Origin: Dermatemys mawii
Taxonomy: Eukaryota > Chordata > Testudines > Dermatemydidae
Assembly: GCA_007922305.1 (NCBI GenBank)
Contig: ML677374.1
Span: 6,335,991-6,399,990, forward strand
Reading direction: 5' to 3'
DNA length: 64,000 nt
Shown here in pieces: positions 22,535 through 34,096 of the stretch. Within the stretch, counting starts at the first letter, position 1, and the number at the start of each line of letters is the position of its first letter. A program made the position numbers and the translations under genes. The notes below the pieces were generated by a model that saw nothing but the letters and a program-made list of their open reading frames with translations, ran no database searches and was not told the DNA's origin.

Positions 22535-22915
22535 CTCCACAACCAGTCGAGCGGAACCTATTTTCTCTCACAATGCAATTAACGGCACCAACATTTACAA
22601 AATATGATTACAAGCGCTTTGGTTAAGTAGAGGAAAGTATATTAGATAGCAGCGAGGGGTTGATCTTAATGTGCATTTTTTCGAGAGACTTGCATTTTCT
22701 TTGTGCAAATAAAGAGGCCCTAAATTCTCCATAGGCACTAAAATCAATGCAGTGGAACCATGATAACAAACACAGGCTCCACTTTTTGCTACATCCCCCA
22801 ATTAATTAAGCCTTTCACGGGCATGTAATTAGGAACATTAGCAAGTCATAAAATTGCCGTGAGTCTCTAAATTATGTGCTGGCCCTCAGCAATTTGTTTT
22901 TAATTCCTTTTGAAG
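22535..22915. promoter_or_regulatory. Candidate conserved regulatory element (inference)
   Basis: This is a repeat-free AT-rich island with dense homeodomain-like words: ATGCAATTAACGGC, CCAATTAATTAAGCC, CATGTAATTAGGAAC and GTTTTTAATTCC, plus CATGATAACAAACAC. Open frames are short. The texture is that of vertebrate conserved non-coding elements, but only a cross-species alignment could show it. Confidence 0.3.
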
Positions 22916-24825
22916 ACAATGGCACTGCGGGGCCCCATAGATCTTCATAGCAGCCTACTGTTTACTTCTTTATGGCTCTAGGAAGATCTAGCTGTTTTCT
23001 ACTACTCCCTGATGCACCCCACTATTTTCTTGTGCGTTTTCATTACCTGAGTTAGATTTAAAGGGGAAAAAGGCAGACTCGTGCCAGAGTGCCGTACATC
23101 CGTGCCCCAACCGTCCTTTGTCAAGATGCAATATCAGAAAAGGGGGGGCGTCATTTGGAGTCTGAGTTGCTCATCAAACAGCAGCCCTCACCACAATTTA
23201 TGCACTTTTATGTAGACTTCTGTGAAGCAAAAATAAACAAACAAAACATTTCAGGGGAAGGATGATTTCCCTGTTTGTTGTGATTTACTCCTCCTCAATG
23301 AAAGTCTGTTTCTCTCACAGCCGAGGTGCGGAAAAACATTTGTGTGATCTCCGGGTTCAGAACAGGAGGAAGAAGTAAATAGTGGGAGCAAATTGTTTTT
23401 CCTTCCAAATAGCCCGAGTCATTTGCAGTCAGCAGATTGGTGTAATAATCTTGGGATGTGTGTGTTCCAAGAGCAGAATTATTTTCTGATTGAAATATAT
23501 CATGTGTTGGCTCTTTTTTGTTACCCGGTTGGCTTGGCTGTATGAGAAGTAAATGCTCTATTGTGTCTGAATGTGCAGTCCTCTCTCCCTCTGTTCTGTG
23601 GCGTGTCCAGTCTAGCTTCGACACTGGCCAGGACCAGGGTTGTCTCAAAGCCAGCCTCAAGACAGCTTTGATAGTGTGCGGTCAATTGTGCTTTGTTGGC
23701 CTAAACTGCCAGTTGTTAACCACCAGTTCTTCTTGTTCCTGGGATACCAGATCTTGTCAGTTAACATCACTGAATAACAAAACAGGTTGAATAATAACAA
23801 CACTCAGAGAGAGAGTAGTAAAAGAAGCAAATTGTCATCCACTGTGCATAACAGCCCAAGGAAGTAATAAGCTATATGGAGCACAGGTAGCTAGGTGGGG
23901 AGGAGAACCTCTATTGGGTTGATACTTCCCCCCCCATCCCAGCCCCACTATGCAAATGGGCAGAATGGTCTGGGAAGTGAGTATAGCCAGGGCCGATAGC
24001 CCCCCCTGCCCACTTTGGGTAGCAGACTCTACACCCCAACACTGCTGATTCCTCCGGCACATCAGCAGATGCTAGGCCAGGTGTGGGCACTTTTTCTGCA
24101 GAATAGTGGGGAGCCAAGAAGGGGTACGGTGACTCCAGCCGGGACTGAACCCAGAATGTTTTCTGAATGGTGACATCTACATTCTGCTCATAGGAAGGAA
24201 TTGAGAAGGGATTGGATTAGTCTAGGCTGGGACCTCTAATTCCCGTTTTAATCCTCCCTTGTTCATTGAGATATCATGGAAGCCCTCTCTGTCATTAGTC
24301 AGGAATTAATGATTTATTTCTAATGCTTTTCTTTATGCAATGTAGAGGAAATCCTACTGCTGGACCGAGGGATGTGTTAAAAAGCAGCAGCCCAGAAGGA
24401 AAACTATCCCAAAAATACTTTATCACTGGTGATTTAGCTGCCTGATTGAGCTTTGTTTTTTAGACTTGTTGAAATGTCAAGCCAAGTAAATTTTAAGATT
24501 CATACATGTTGGTATAAAGCAATATCTGTTGCACACATCTTAGGGAAACATCTTTATAGATAGCTGAAGAGAGAGAATGAACTTAGATAATGCTTTGTCG
24601 TTCGGTCCATAAAGGCTACTTTTCAGTGTATTCAGAATAGTTCGAAATAATGGTGAATGCTTACCTGTTCCAAGGGTGTTTAACTGAATCACAGTTAAGG
24701 GGAGCTGGCTCAAGAAAGCTCCCATATTACACTATTTTTAAAATCAAACATTAAAGACTCTCCTGGGCTCAAATCCTCCCCCAGTGAGAATAATTCCAAG
24801 TTACTTCCCACTGCCGCTTCTAAGG
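22916..24825. other. Unassigned non-coding sequence
   Basis: No recognised gene or repeat. A C-rich run lies near 23930. The frames at 23295-23660 (minus, 121 codons) and 23518-23790 (plus) overlap each other and look random. Confidence 0.5.
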
Positions 24826-25117
24826 ATATGTCTTCACTACCTGCCGGATCGGCAAGTAGTGATCCATCTGTTGGGGATCGATTTATCGCGTCTAGTATGG
24901 ACATGATAAATCGATCCCCGATCGCTCTGCCTTTGACTCCTGTAATCCACAAAGACGAAAGGCAGAAGCGGAGTCGATGCGGGAGCAGCTGCAGTTGACC
25001 CCGCGCCGTGAGGATGCGAGATAAGTCAACCTAAGATACGTCAGCTTCAGCTATGCTATTCTCGTAGCTGAAGTTGCGTAGCTTAGGTTGACCCCTGCCC
25101 CCTAGTGTAGATCAGGG
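24826..25117 (-). mobile_element. 292-bp inverted-repeat DNA transposon (non-autonomous), copy 2
   Basis: This copy is in the opposite orientation to 6894-7185 and has the same length. It carries the foldback GATCGATTTATC...GATAAATCGATC (about 24877-24918) near its left end and CTTCAGCTATG...CGTAGCTGAAG (about 25046-25074) near its right end. CTAAGG occurs at 24820-24825 and again at 25118-25123, a possible 6-bp piece of a target duplication. No coding capacity. Confidence 0.72.
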
Positions 25118-25123
25118 CTAAGG

Positions 25124-28045
25124 CGGTTGTACAGATATGCTCAAAAGAAAAGAAATCACAGTCACATTGGAATCCTTGGCCATCTGTGCAACAGAGCTTT
25201 GACTCACTCCAGCACCTGGCCTTAGATTGCTTCCAGCTGACAATTCCCAACTTCAGAGTCCAGCATAAGATTTTCATGCATGGGCGTAACAGACAGAAGA
25301 ATTTTCCTTCCTTGTGCAGCACTGCACAGTTGCAAGGGTGCATTGTATGGAGGGGAAAGATCATGCTCAACTGAAGCATCTGGTATTTGCCACTGTCAAG
25401 AGACCAAAAAAAGGCTGGGTTTGATGCAGCAGTGCTATGGCCAATATTAGATTCTGTGGGTGAAACTCATGCCCCTACCCCATGAAGAAGGGGATGGGGC
25501 AAACACAAGGCCCACGCAGCATGTAAGTCCCACTTAAGTTTTTTTTTGAGAATGTAAGTGGAGACCCCTTGTGAGCCTGAGTGAATCTTGTGCTTGTGCA
25601 GGAGTAAATTGCACGCTATGAGTACAGCTCTCCAAGTCAGGAGACCACTGAAATCCAGTTCAGCAGGCAGTGGCTATAAACAGGAGCTCAAAACACAAAG
25701 TAAATCCACTAAGCATATTGCCCAGATCACATACCGTCTCTCCAGTTTACTCTCGAGGGGAAGTTCACTCTCTGTTTCCAACAATATTTTATATTGACAT
25801 AAACCTTTACCCAGGTGGATGGCTTCATTTGTTGAAATGATAAATCTTTTAAAGATATTTCCTTGGATAGCAGAGGCTACCATGTGGATTAGCAAAGCCG
25901 GAAGCTAACCCTGGCATTGTCATATAGGAGGCTCGGTGTTTGTGTATGTGTGTATAAAGTGTTGTTTTTTAATCTCTGCTCTTTTTTCCATTGGGGACGC
26001 GATATCAGTGGCAGGGGATCACACGTTCTTTGACTGAGCTCTTCAGTTCAGGGCCTGGGACAGATATAATCTTCACTCAGTGATACACTATTTTGACACT
26101 GTAAATTTATTGCAAGGCCTATTGGGACAGACCGATGCTTTTGTGAGAAGAAAAGCCAATGAAGGCCATGTTCACTCAGATGAGCTAAATCATAGGTTGA
26201 TGAGTATAGGGTGGGAGGTTGCAGAGGGTGTGTTCTCCTTAACCTGAGGCTGCTGAGGATGAAACATGATTTTATCAGTGGCCCTTGCCTCATGAGTAAG
26301 TTTGTGCCCATGTAACATGATCCGTGAGCAGCTGCTTATGACAAAGTTATGACCAGCATCACCAAGTCTCGTAATAAAAACATGAGTTTCAAAATATTTG
26401 TTCTTGCATAAAAGTACATTTTTTAGCCTTCATGGTTGGAGAGAAAAGCTTGAAACTGTGACCCAAATAGCCCCTAAAAACTAAGATAGCAAAAGACAAA
26501 TGAACCCAAAATGTGTCCTTTTAAAAAATATCATAATTTTTAAGCCAATCTCATGATCTTTTAGAGCGTAACTTGTGAATTTTGATCACGTTGAGATTGG
26601 AAATTCTGCCCCAGGGAACTGTTCAAAGTTGTACGAACTAGTGAAAAGGAAATGAAGCTGAGTTCAAAACAGATGCACAGCCAAACTGGGCTGTGGATCT
26701 GTTCAGGTTATGGGTTACTTTTGGGAAGACTTTAAAGTCTCTGATGAGCACAATACGCTCTGTCTTCTAATGGCGGGAGTGGTATGAACAGCCCCAAGTA
26801 TCTGGCCGTGTGTGCGGTAGGACTGGCCTTCCCTCTATGCTAGTTGGCAAAAACTCATTCTAGTTTCTAGTGTTCTTTGCGTTCTTTGTGTCCTGGCTAT
26901 ATCCCCTGAGGTGTGGGGTGAGCAGAGATCTTGAATCCACTAGTGTGAGAGCTGGGAATGAAAAAATGAAAATGGTTTTTAATGTATGTAACAAATTCAT
27001 GCATTTGGTGACTTCTAAATTGTCAGTACAGTGTGTGCCACAACACTTGTACTTTGCAATACCAGCATGGCTAGAACTTCTATCCTGCTCCAAAAGCATT
27101 TGGGCTAGAGGAGAATCTCCATTAGCTACTAGCCATACAGGGGGTATGACCGTTATAGCAGCAGTTCCAAGTAGGACAGGGCAGTGATTCGCAGTCGTGC
27201 TAGCCGGTTTGTTACAATCTGAATGTGTTTTTTAATATGGATTGACTAATGTCAAGGATATTCTGACGGTGAGAGATACAGAGCAATTTTCTCTCTCCAC
27301 ATCCTTAGAATACATATACTCAGACACACAAGCACATACCTTTGTGTACTGTATGTTCACATGCGGAGCTAAGTGGAAAATGAAGAAGCATATCAATGAG
27401 TTCTTCCTTGTCTCTGTAAGGCCAGAAACTAAAGTTGAGTTTGCTTCAGAGGCACAATCCCCTAGGAGGTAAGGAATGATTATTAAGAAGCCTGGAACGC
27501 AGTGTCTAACCTTGAGTAAGTGTTTTCTTGTTGTCAGCCAAAGATCTAAAGAAAATCCTGAGGAGAATACATGGCAGAGACATATATTATAGTTGGAGCT
27601 TTTTATCTCACACATGTGACTTTGCCTATCATGAACTGTACGTTTTTATTCTCACTAGTGGGACAAAACTACATCCCAATGCAGCATATATCAAGAGGAA
27701 GAACATTGTACCTTCCTTGCATTAATATAAATAGCTGTTTAGGACTGATTCCTTGGCCAGATACTCTCATCTCACCTGTCCTTCATCTACTATATTTGGC
27801 ATGTAGCTCAGGTTTGGTTTATTTAGAGCCAGGATAAAGCAGCTTTTACATATTAAAGGTGCATTTTAAAAGAGCATTTTCTATTCTAATTTGGGGGGAA
27901 TGGAGCTCTTTAGGGCATTCAGGGAATGATGTCCATCTGATTTACATTTCCCCTGTTGGAGCAGAGCTGCATACGCATATTAGAATGTAAATAATAGTGA
28001 TGGATACATGTATCTTTAAAAGATCCATTTTCCCTTTTGACTAAG
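25124..28045. other. Unassigned non-coding sequence
   Basis: No gene or repeat recognised. Overlapping frames of up to 127 codons around 27.2-27.8 kb run on both strands and have no familiar residues. Confidence 0.5.
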
Positions 28046-28085
28046 GAGTCCAGGAGAGGAGAGAGAACGTAGATCACTTTTACAG
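28046..28085 (+). other. Splice-bounded 40-nt segment (weak exon candidate)
   Basis: The tract TTTTCCCTTTTGACTAAG is followed by 40 nt ending in CAG|GTGAGA. Two of the three frames are open. The acceptor is only fair and there is no partner exon. Confidence 0.12.
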
Positions 28086-28227
28086 GTGAGAAATCAATCT
28101 TCTAAGACAATGTACATGACGTGTGTGCTAACCCCTTCTTTACAAGCTGATAGCTGAGGAAAGGATACTAAGTTACTACAGAACTTGTATATAATGTAAG
28201 AATTTCCTTGCCAAATGCATATCATTT

Positions 28228-28432
28228 ATAATAATACTCAACTCTTATGTAGCACTTTTGATCTCAAAGCACTTTACAAAGGAGGTCAGTATCATTACCC
28301 CCATTTTACAGATGGGGAAACTGAGGCCCACAGCAATGAAGTGACTTGCTCAAGGTCATCTCTGCAGGCAATCTGGGAATAGCAGTCAGGTGTCCTGGGT
28401 CCCAGTCCAATGCACTATTCGCTAGGCCATAT
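28228..28432 (+). repeat. MIR-like SINE, well preserved
   Basis: ATGTAGCACTTTTGATCTCA, AAGCACTTTACAAAGGAGG, CCCCATTTTACAGATGGGGA, AACTGAGGCCCACAGCAATG, AAGTGACTTGCTCAAGGTCA and ATTCGCTAGGCCAT are the family's blocks in order. This is one of the best copies in the window. Confidence 0.8.
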
Positions 28433-28654
28433 AATTAGGCGGTCTCTGGTGTATAGGATGATAGCAAAAAGCCTCTGCCATTCTGGGATTGAAAAAACAC
28501 CCTATTTGGATTATTTGATTAAGTTGGTGACAATTTCACCTGTACTAGAACATTGTCTTGCTATTATTACTTTGTCCTCTCTCCCTCTGACCACTCATTA
28601 TGTCCTGTCATTTAAACTATAAGCTCCCTGGGTTTAGCGTAATCACTTATTATG

Positions 28655-28725
28655 TCTGTACAGTGCCTAGCGCAGTGAGACCCCAACTTAATTGAAACTC
28701 TAGTGCTACCTCAGAACAAATAATC
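28655..28725 (+). repeat. SINE tail fragment
   Basis: TGTCTGTACAGTGCCTAGCG, CAGTGAGACCCCAACTTAAT and CAGAACAAATAAT follow the same order as the copy at 52.9 kb. Confidence 0.5.
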
Positions 28726-28837
28726 TTTCTCTTCTTTAATTAGGTCTATCTCTAAAGTCATGCTTGCATCGTTTAGGGCCATATAATGACAACGGGAACT
28801 TTGCTACAGATTGGGGACAGTTTGAGGCTGTTAGAAT

Positions 28838-29029
28838 GTTAGAAGCACTAGAATAGGTTACCTAGGGAGGTGGTGGAATCTCCTTCCTTCGAGATTTCTA
28901 AGGTCAGGCTTGACAATGCCCTGGCTGGGATGATTTAGTTGGGGATTGGTCCTGCTTTGAGCAAGGGGTTGGACCAGATGACCTCCTAAGGTCCCTTCCA
29001 GCCCTGATATTCTGTAATTCTGTGAATGG
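28838..29029 (+). mobile_element. CR1 LINE, 3' end
   Basis: GAGGTGGTGGAATCTCCTTC, GATGACCTCCTAAGGTCCCT, TCCAGCCCTGATATTCTG and the final TAATTCTGTGAATG are the conserved last 190 bases of CR1 retrotransposons, including the short tandem tail (ATTCTGT repeated). It is heavily 5'-truncated and on the opposite strand to the CR1 at 13-14 kb. Confidence 0.9.
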
Positions 29030-29884
29030 TGTGACTGGTCAAAAGGCACCGGTTACATTCTGTGTTCCTGTCACATGGACGAAGAGTATAATCCAGCAGA
29101 AAAGACTATCTAAAAATGGTTCCTTTATTCTGCAAGGAAAGTAAGCACATCATGCCTTCACTAGTTTATTAGCATTGGCAACAACTTAATAGAAGGAGGC
29201 ATGTCCTGCCACTCCAGCTGGTAGGTGGTTACTACAATGGTGGAGGCATCTGGGACATCATCTGTAATAAATAAGTTAGGGGTCTACAGAATGTCCAAGT
29301 GGCCATATGTGTCATTACAGACATGGTCCCATGCTCTGGGCTGGGGAATCGCACAGGGCTCGTCCAGCAGTGATTATAAAGGTCAGAATATTGATGAGAT
29401 TTGGAAGCTTGGTTCTGGTGCTTTATCTGACATCCAAATTCTCATGTCTGCTGAGCTGAGTCTAGAAGTCATATCTGAACAGGCTTTCTCATTCCACGTC
29501 TTCATTTCCACTTAGCTCTGGAATCTTGAAGGGTAGGCACTGGGGGACATGGAAAGCTGAGGATGGGATGAAATTACCCTAAAAATAAAAAAAAATAAAT
29601 CTTTTTTGATTGAATTTGGGACACAGGTTCAGAGGGAGAAGAGGCATGGTCTTGTTCTGGACCAGATTGTTCATTTTCCTGACTCCCAGGGTGCAACAGG
29701 AGCCTGCCATGTGATAGATCGGTTGTTAGAAAGAGAACATGATGTCAACAAAAATTGGATTCCAAACAAACCAAATGCCAGGGTCACTCGTTTTCTGGAG
29801 GATGTTTTACTTTACTCACCATGTTTTGGAAATAGTTACTGACCTAAAACCAGGTCAGGAAACTTTGGGAAAAACATGAACAGT
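29030..29884. other. Unassigned non-coding sequence
   Basis: No recognised gene or repeat. Frames of 96 and 78 codons lack family features. Confidence 0.5.
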
Positions 29885-30016
29885 GGCATTGGAACCGTTT
29901 GTGGAGTGGGAATACTGAAAGCCATTGAACCAAACTGTAAACCTTGTATGTGATGGAAACTACTTCAAGCCAGGGAGTGCTACCGCATCCCCAGACTCCT
30001 AGTTCCAGCATCCCTG
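29885..30016 (+). repeat. Interspersed repeat, twin of 49931-50062
   Basis: The block AGCCATTGAACCAAACTGTA, AACCTTGTATGTGATGGAAA, CTACTTCAAGCCAGGGAGTG is about 90% identical to the copy at 49.97-50.03 kb over roughly 60 bases. I recognise the family from turtle sequence but cannot name it. Confidence 0.7.
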
Positions 30017-30239
30017 CATATGAGATACCTTTGTGAGCAGTGTCCTTTTGGTTCTTCTAATTTTGTTTATTGCTTGTAAAACTCCCTGGAAGGAACAGCA
30101 GCTGGAGACTATTGCCAAGTTAGGGCCTGATTGCAGAAGGGGCTGGACAAACTTAGCATACCTGTCTGATTTGGCAGCATTTCACACCTACTTTGCACTA
30201 GTGGAAATAATAAATCAGGTGTACAGCAATGGTGAATCA

Positions 30240-30480
30240 GGCCTCTGCTGTCATGTTGGATTTACAGCTGGACAAATCCTGTTTTTTTTCATTCAATGGC
30301 AATTTTGAAAAGTTTTTTAAAAAACAATTTTTTAGGTTGAACAAAATATTGAGCATTTTTAAAAATATTTTTAATATTTTAATAAAATTGTAAGAAAATT
30401 TCAAAACCTTTCAAGTTTTGCAAATGTTCTTGGTTTTGTTTTTTCCAACAGCCAAAATAATTCATCCCTCTCTCGTTGGA
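30240..30480. repeat. AT-rich foldback-like stretch
   Basis: Runs of T and A with repeated AAAATTTT-type words (TTTTTAAAAATATTTTTAAT, AAATTTCAAAACCTTTC). Similar composition and phrases (CAAAATGTTT, AAATTTTC) occur at 44.2 and 56.6 kb, suggesting one old repeat family. This is weak. Confidence 0.3.
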
Positions 30481-31626
30481 TAAACCCAGAAATCCTGCAA
30501 TAAAACCCACCCTGGAGAGGGAGATTTGTGTCCAAACCTGAGTCTCTGGAGAACTTTTTCATTTGTCATTTTGCCCCTGGCTACCGTCCCTCTGAACTGC
30601 AGAAGCACCAAGAAATGTGAAAATACTTTGATCTATTTGGGGGGAAATGAAATCACTGAAACGTCACTGGGCTTAGCCTTTTTTCCCCTCTGTTCTCCAG
30701 AGGGTCCAGTTACAGCAGCAAAGTTCATTTCCTCCTTAAACCCAATATTGCTCACACTGAATCAAAACTTCCTCAGAGAAGTGGTGCAGCAAATGGGTGG
30801 GGATGTGGAATAATTAGCTGGGGGAAAAAAAGTAAGAGGGTGAACTGAGCTGATTATCTTGTTTCAGAGAAGCATGAAATTAAGCAATCGGGTTGAAGAA
30901 AATTAGGGGAAGTTTGCAGACCAAAATAAACAAACTCTCCAGTTTGGAGGAGAATGCTGGAACGTAGGGCTAAGAAATTCTTTAATCTTCTTCATTCCTG
31001 AAAGCACAAACAACCCTGACATGAGAAAGTGATGCTCCAAACAGACTCACTTAGATAGGGAGAATGAATGAAGGTCTTCCTGATGCTGTTAGTTTGAAAG
31101 AATTTGTCTTCAGAACATGCTTCTTATCAGTAAGGCTACAGAATAGAATTTCTTAGATCTTTCTCTTTTTCTATCTCTGTCTGTCTCTACCTCTCTTTCT
31201 TTGCTCTCATTTGTTTCCAACAGCTTGTGGAAAGTTTCTAATTTATGTTCTGAAATATATCCAATTTTTTCTGGTGTATGTAGCTATTGTATACGATGTG
31301 TGCCTATGTTGGTACTTTACGTCTATAGAATGGCCAGTACATCTTCCATATAAATCCTTTTAGGAAGCCTCTAAATTGGTTATTTTGATTATTATAGTTC
31401 AGATTCTGTCACCCTTACTCATGTAAAGCAGTGCTTTACTCTGTAAGTAACCCCATTAATTCCAATGGGATTTCATGTGGAGTAAAAGAATACAAAAGTC
31501 ATAAATCAGCCTTTTTTTAAATCATTTTTTCATTGACTACCAAACATTTTCACAGCGCCCTATGTCTTCACAGGGCTTCCAGGCTCACTCTTTCAATGCT
31601 AAAGTCAATGTCACTGTGCCGTAACT
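30481..31626. other. Unassigned non-coding sequence
   Basis: Nothing recognised apart from a pyrimidine-rich patch at about 31155-31205 (CTGTCTCTACCTCTCTTTCT). Confidence 0.55.
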
Positions 31627-31854
31627 CAGGGCTTGTCTTCATGTACGGTGCTGTGCTTTAGTGAAGATGGTACTACACCAACAGGTGAATTTCTCCCGCT
31701 GGCATAGTTAATCCACCTCCCCAAGAGGCAGTATCTAGGTCAATGGGAGAAGCTCTCCTGCTGATGTAGCGCTGTCTACACCAGGGCTTAGATCAGTATA
31801 ACAAGGTCATTCAGAGGTGTGGATTTTTCATATGTTTCTAGTGTAGACCTGGCC
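31627..31854 (+). mobile_element. Inverted-repeat DNA transposon (non-autonomous)
   Basis: The ends AGGGCTTGTCTTCATGTA and TAGTGTAGACCTGGCCT form an imperfect inverted repeat. Internal words TTAATCCACCTCCCCAAGAG, CAATGGGAGAAGCTCTCCTG and GCTGTCTACACCAGGGCTTA are familiar from a turtle element. No clear target duplication. Confidence 0.65.
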
Positions 31855-32123
31855 TCCACATGGAAAACACAATTTCCCATTCCTCCAGTGAGATGGGCCT
31901 GAAATGGAATGGACTCGATCTCTTCTCTGAAATATGAGGCAGGTCAGGTCTGGATCTGAGCGCCAGGACTCAGCCTCCACTCTCTGCACAGAAGCAAGAT
32001 ACAACACTGCAGTTCCAGAAAGAGATGATGTGAATAGCATCAGAGAAGAGAGATTTTTAAGCAGGAGTCTGTAATCTTACTAATGGTAGTAAAGGGGAGA
32101 GAGGCTGACTATCTGGCTAGCAA

Positions 32124-32290
32124 AGAGCTTGTCTAGACAAACAGTAAGCATGCAGCAGGCTGGGGTGTAAATCTACCTCATGCTAGCCTGCCATGCACTC
32201 AGTGTCCGTGTGGACTGCGCAGCCCCCCACTAAAAGTTCCCTAGGGCTCTTTGATCTACTCCACTTTCAAAGGCAAGACTCTCTTTCAGC
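32124..32290 (+). mobile_element. Fragment of another TGTCTAGACA-type DNA element
   Basis: AGAGCTTGTCTAGACAAACA, GCTGGGGTGTAAATCTACCT, CAGTGTCCGTGTGGACTGCG and CACTAAAAGTTCCCTAGGG are familiar from a common turtle repeat. The right end is not identifiable, so the element is probably truncated. The first 98 bases of the 203-codon frame 32193-32804 lie in it. Confidence 0.55.
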
Positions 32291-32394
32291 TCAGTCCGTA
32301 TGTGTTTTGATTTTTAAAACATTCATACGTGGAACATCTGCCCCTTGCTCTGTGTGCCCCTGCCAATATTTAAAACATGGAATAATGAACTATT

Positions 32395-32475
32395 GCACAG
32401 GGCTTCTAACATTTATTGGTAGTCACTATTGCCATTTTGCAATTAACAAATTAATGTGTTGCCGTAAAATTGTAA
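32395..32475. promoter_or_regulatory. Candidate conserved regulatory element (inference)
   Basis: Repeat-free block with ACATTTATTGGTAGTCACTA, TTTGCAATTAACAAATTAAT and GCCGTAAAATTGTAAGTGGC. The tight ATTA/TAAT spacing suggests an enhancer core. No alignment is available to test it. Confidence 0.2.
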
Positions 32476-33411
32476 GTGGCAGCCAAATGCTACAGGAAAG
32501 AGGCATTAAATTTTTGGAACATAGTCCGGGGCATGCCCCAAAGAAATTGTCCCCAATTTCCAACCTTCCTGGCTGGTTTCTGCTCCGAGCCTCTGTTAGA
32601 AGTGGAATGTTTAGGGAAAGGGACTGTCCCCGGGAAGGAAATCTTCATTCATCAACCAGCAAGGCCATCATAATGAACAGAATTTATTTGGTTAAACAAT
32701 GCCCTCTCCCCACATGGAACCCCATCCCATTTCATGGCCTGGCATGCCCCTTGTCTATGGAAGGTGGCCATCCTGCAACAGAGCATGCTCTGGTAGTAAA
32801 CTGACTTTAACAGAAGGGGACATTTCTCAGAGACTGACTGACAACATGAATGAGGCAGATCAACGTCAAATGTAAAGGCACTGGCTTTCCTCTGCTCAGA
32901 TCACAGTCATACACCGGCTCTGAATCATGAGACTGGCAACCAGCAGGCATAAATTCATACTATACAGATGAGAGCAGTGCCTCGGAGACAGAACATCTAT
33001 CTCTTTTGCACTTATCTGCCACCATGACACAAACAATCAGGGATGATTCTCTGGCACAACAAACAGCCAAGTATCTTCTTTGTCTTTGCCTCAAAGGAAA
33101 CACCATAACACATATTTTTGCCCTATGCCTTTATGACTTACTTTTGTTCAATAATCTTCCTGCCCAGTGTATACCTCTGTGTTCCAGGGTTGGGCCATGT
33201 ACATATATCTACCCTGTGCGTGGTGTCTGAGCAATACACAGCCAGATATTAAAAAGGGAGCAAGAACACATAGTCAGTCAGAGGGGCTTAAACAGTGCGC
33301 AGCAATCTAGGGTTCAGCCACAAATCTCCAGTTCCATCCAGGATTTACTCTTGATTTTTGGTCAGGGGAAGAGAGGAACCTTATATGCTATTTAGGAGTC
33401 TTACTCAGCGC
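32476..33411. other. Unassigned non-coding sequence
   Basis: No recognised feature. The tail of the 203-codon chance frame 32193-32804 and frames of 65-74 codons show no family resemblance. Confidence 0.5.
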
Positions 33412-33447
<36 letters not shown>

Positions 33448-33786
33448 TATATAATGTGTATTTATGTATATATATACACATATATATGTATGTGTGTGTA
33501 TATGTGTATGTATGTGTGTGTATATGTGTATGTATATGTGTGTGTATATATGTGTATATATGTGTGTGTATATATGTATGTGTATGTATACACATATACA
33601 TATATATGTATATGTGTATATACACACACACATATATATATATACACATATACATATATATGTATATGTGTATATACACACACACATATATATATACACA
33701 TATACATATATGTATATACATATATGTACATATATATGTATATGTGTATACATATATATGTATGTGTATATATACATATATATACA
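33412..33786. repeat. Compound TA/CA/TG microsatellite, left of gap
   Basis: About 375 bp of mixed TATA, CACA and TGTG words, including repeated blocks of the form ATATGTATATGTGTATATAC. Open frames cross it on both strands (runs of Y, I, V, C, T, H); they are translation artefacts. Confidence 0.95.
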
Positions 33787-33886
33787 NNNNNNNNNNNNNN
33801 NNNNNNNNNNNNNNNNNNNNNNNNNNNNNNNNNNNNNNNNNNNNNNNNNNNNNNNNNNNNNNNNNNNNNNNNNNNNNNNNNNNNNN
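33787..33886. other. Assembly gap, exactly 100 N
   Basis: One hundred N inside the microsatellite. This is the usual placeholder for a gap of unknown size, so the real repeat length is unknown and coordinates downstream are nominal. Confidence 0.97.
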
Positions 33887-34096
33887 GTGTATTTTATATG
33901 TATTTTGTATTTTATATATATGTGTATATATATATGTGTGTGTATTCTATATATATATAATATATATTATATTGTATATATAAATTATATTATATATATA
34001 TTATATATGTGTGTGTATTATGTGTATATATATATATATATAATACACACACAGAGAACCTCTCAGCTACATAAAAACAAACACACACACACACAC
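33887..34096. repeat. Compound TA/TG/AC microsatellite, right of gap
   Basis: TA-rich with TG blocks up to about 34053, a short unique spacer, then an AC run to 34096. It continues the left-hand tract. Confidence 0.93.

Noticed and set aside
32193..32804. 203-codon open frame (plus)
   Set aside because: Its first bases lie in a DNA-transposon fragment and it crosses the TAAT-rich block. The protein has no recognisable motif.
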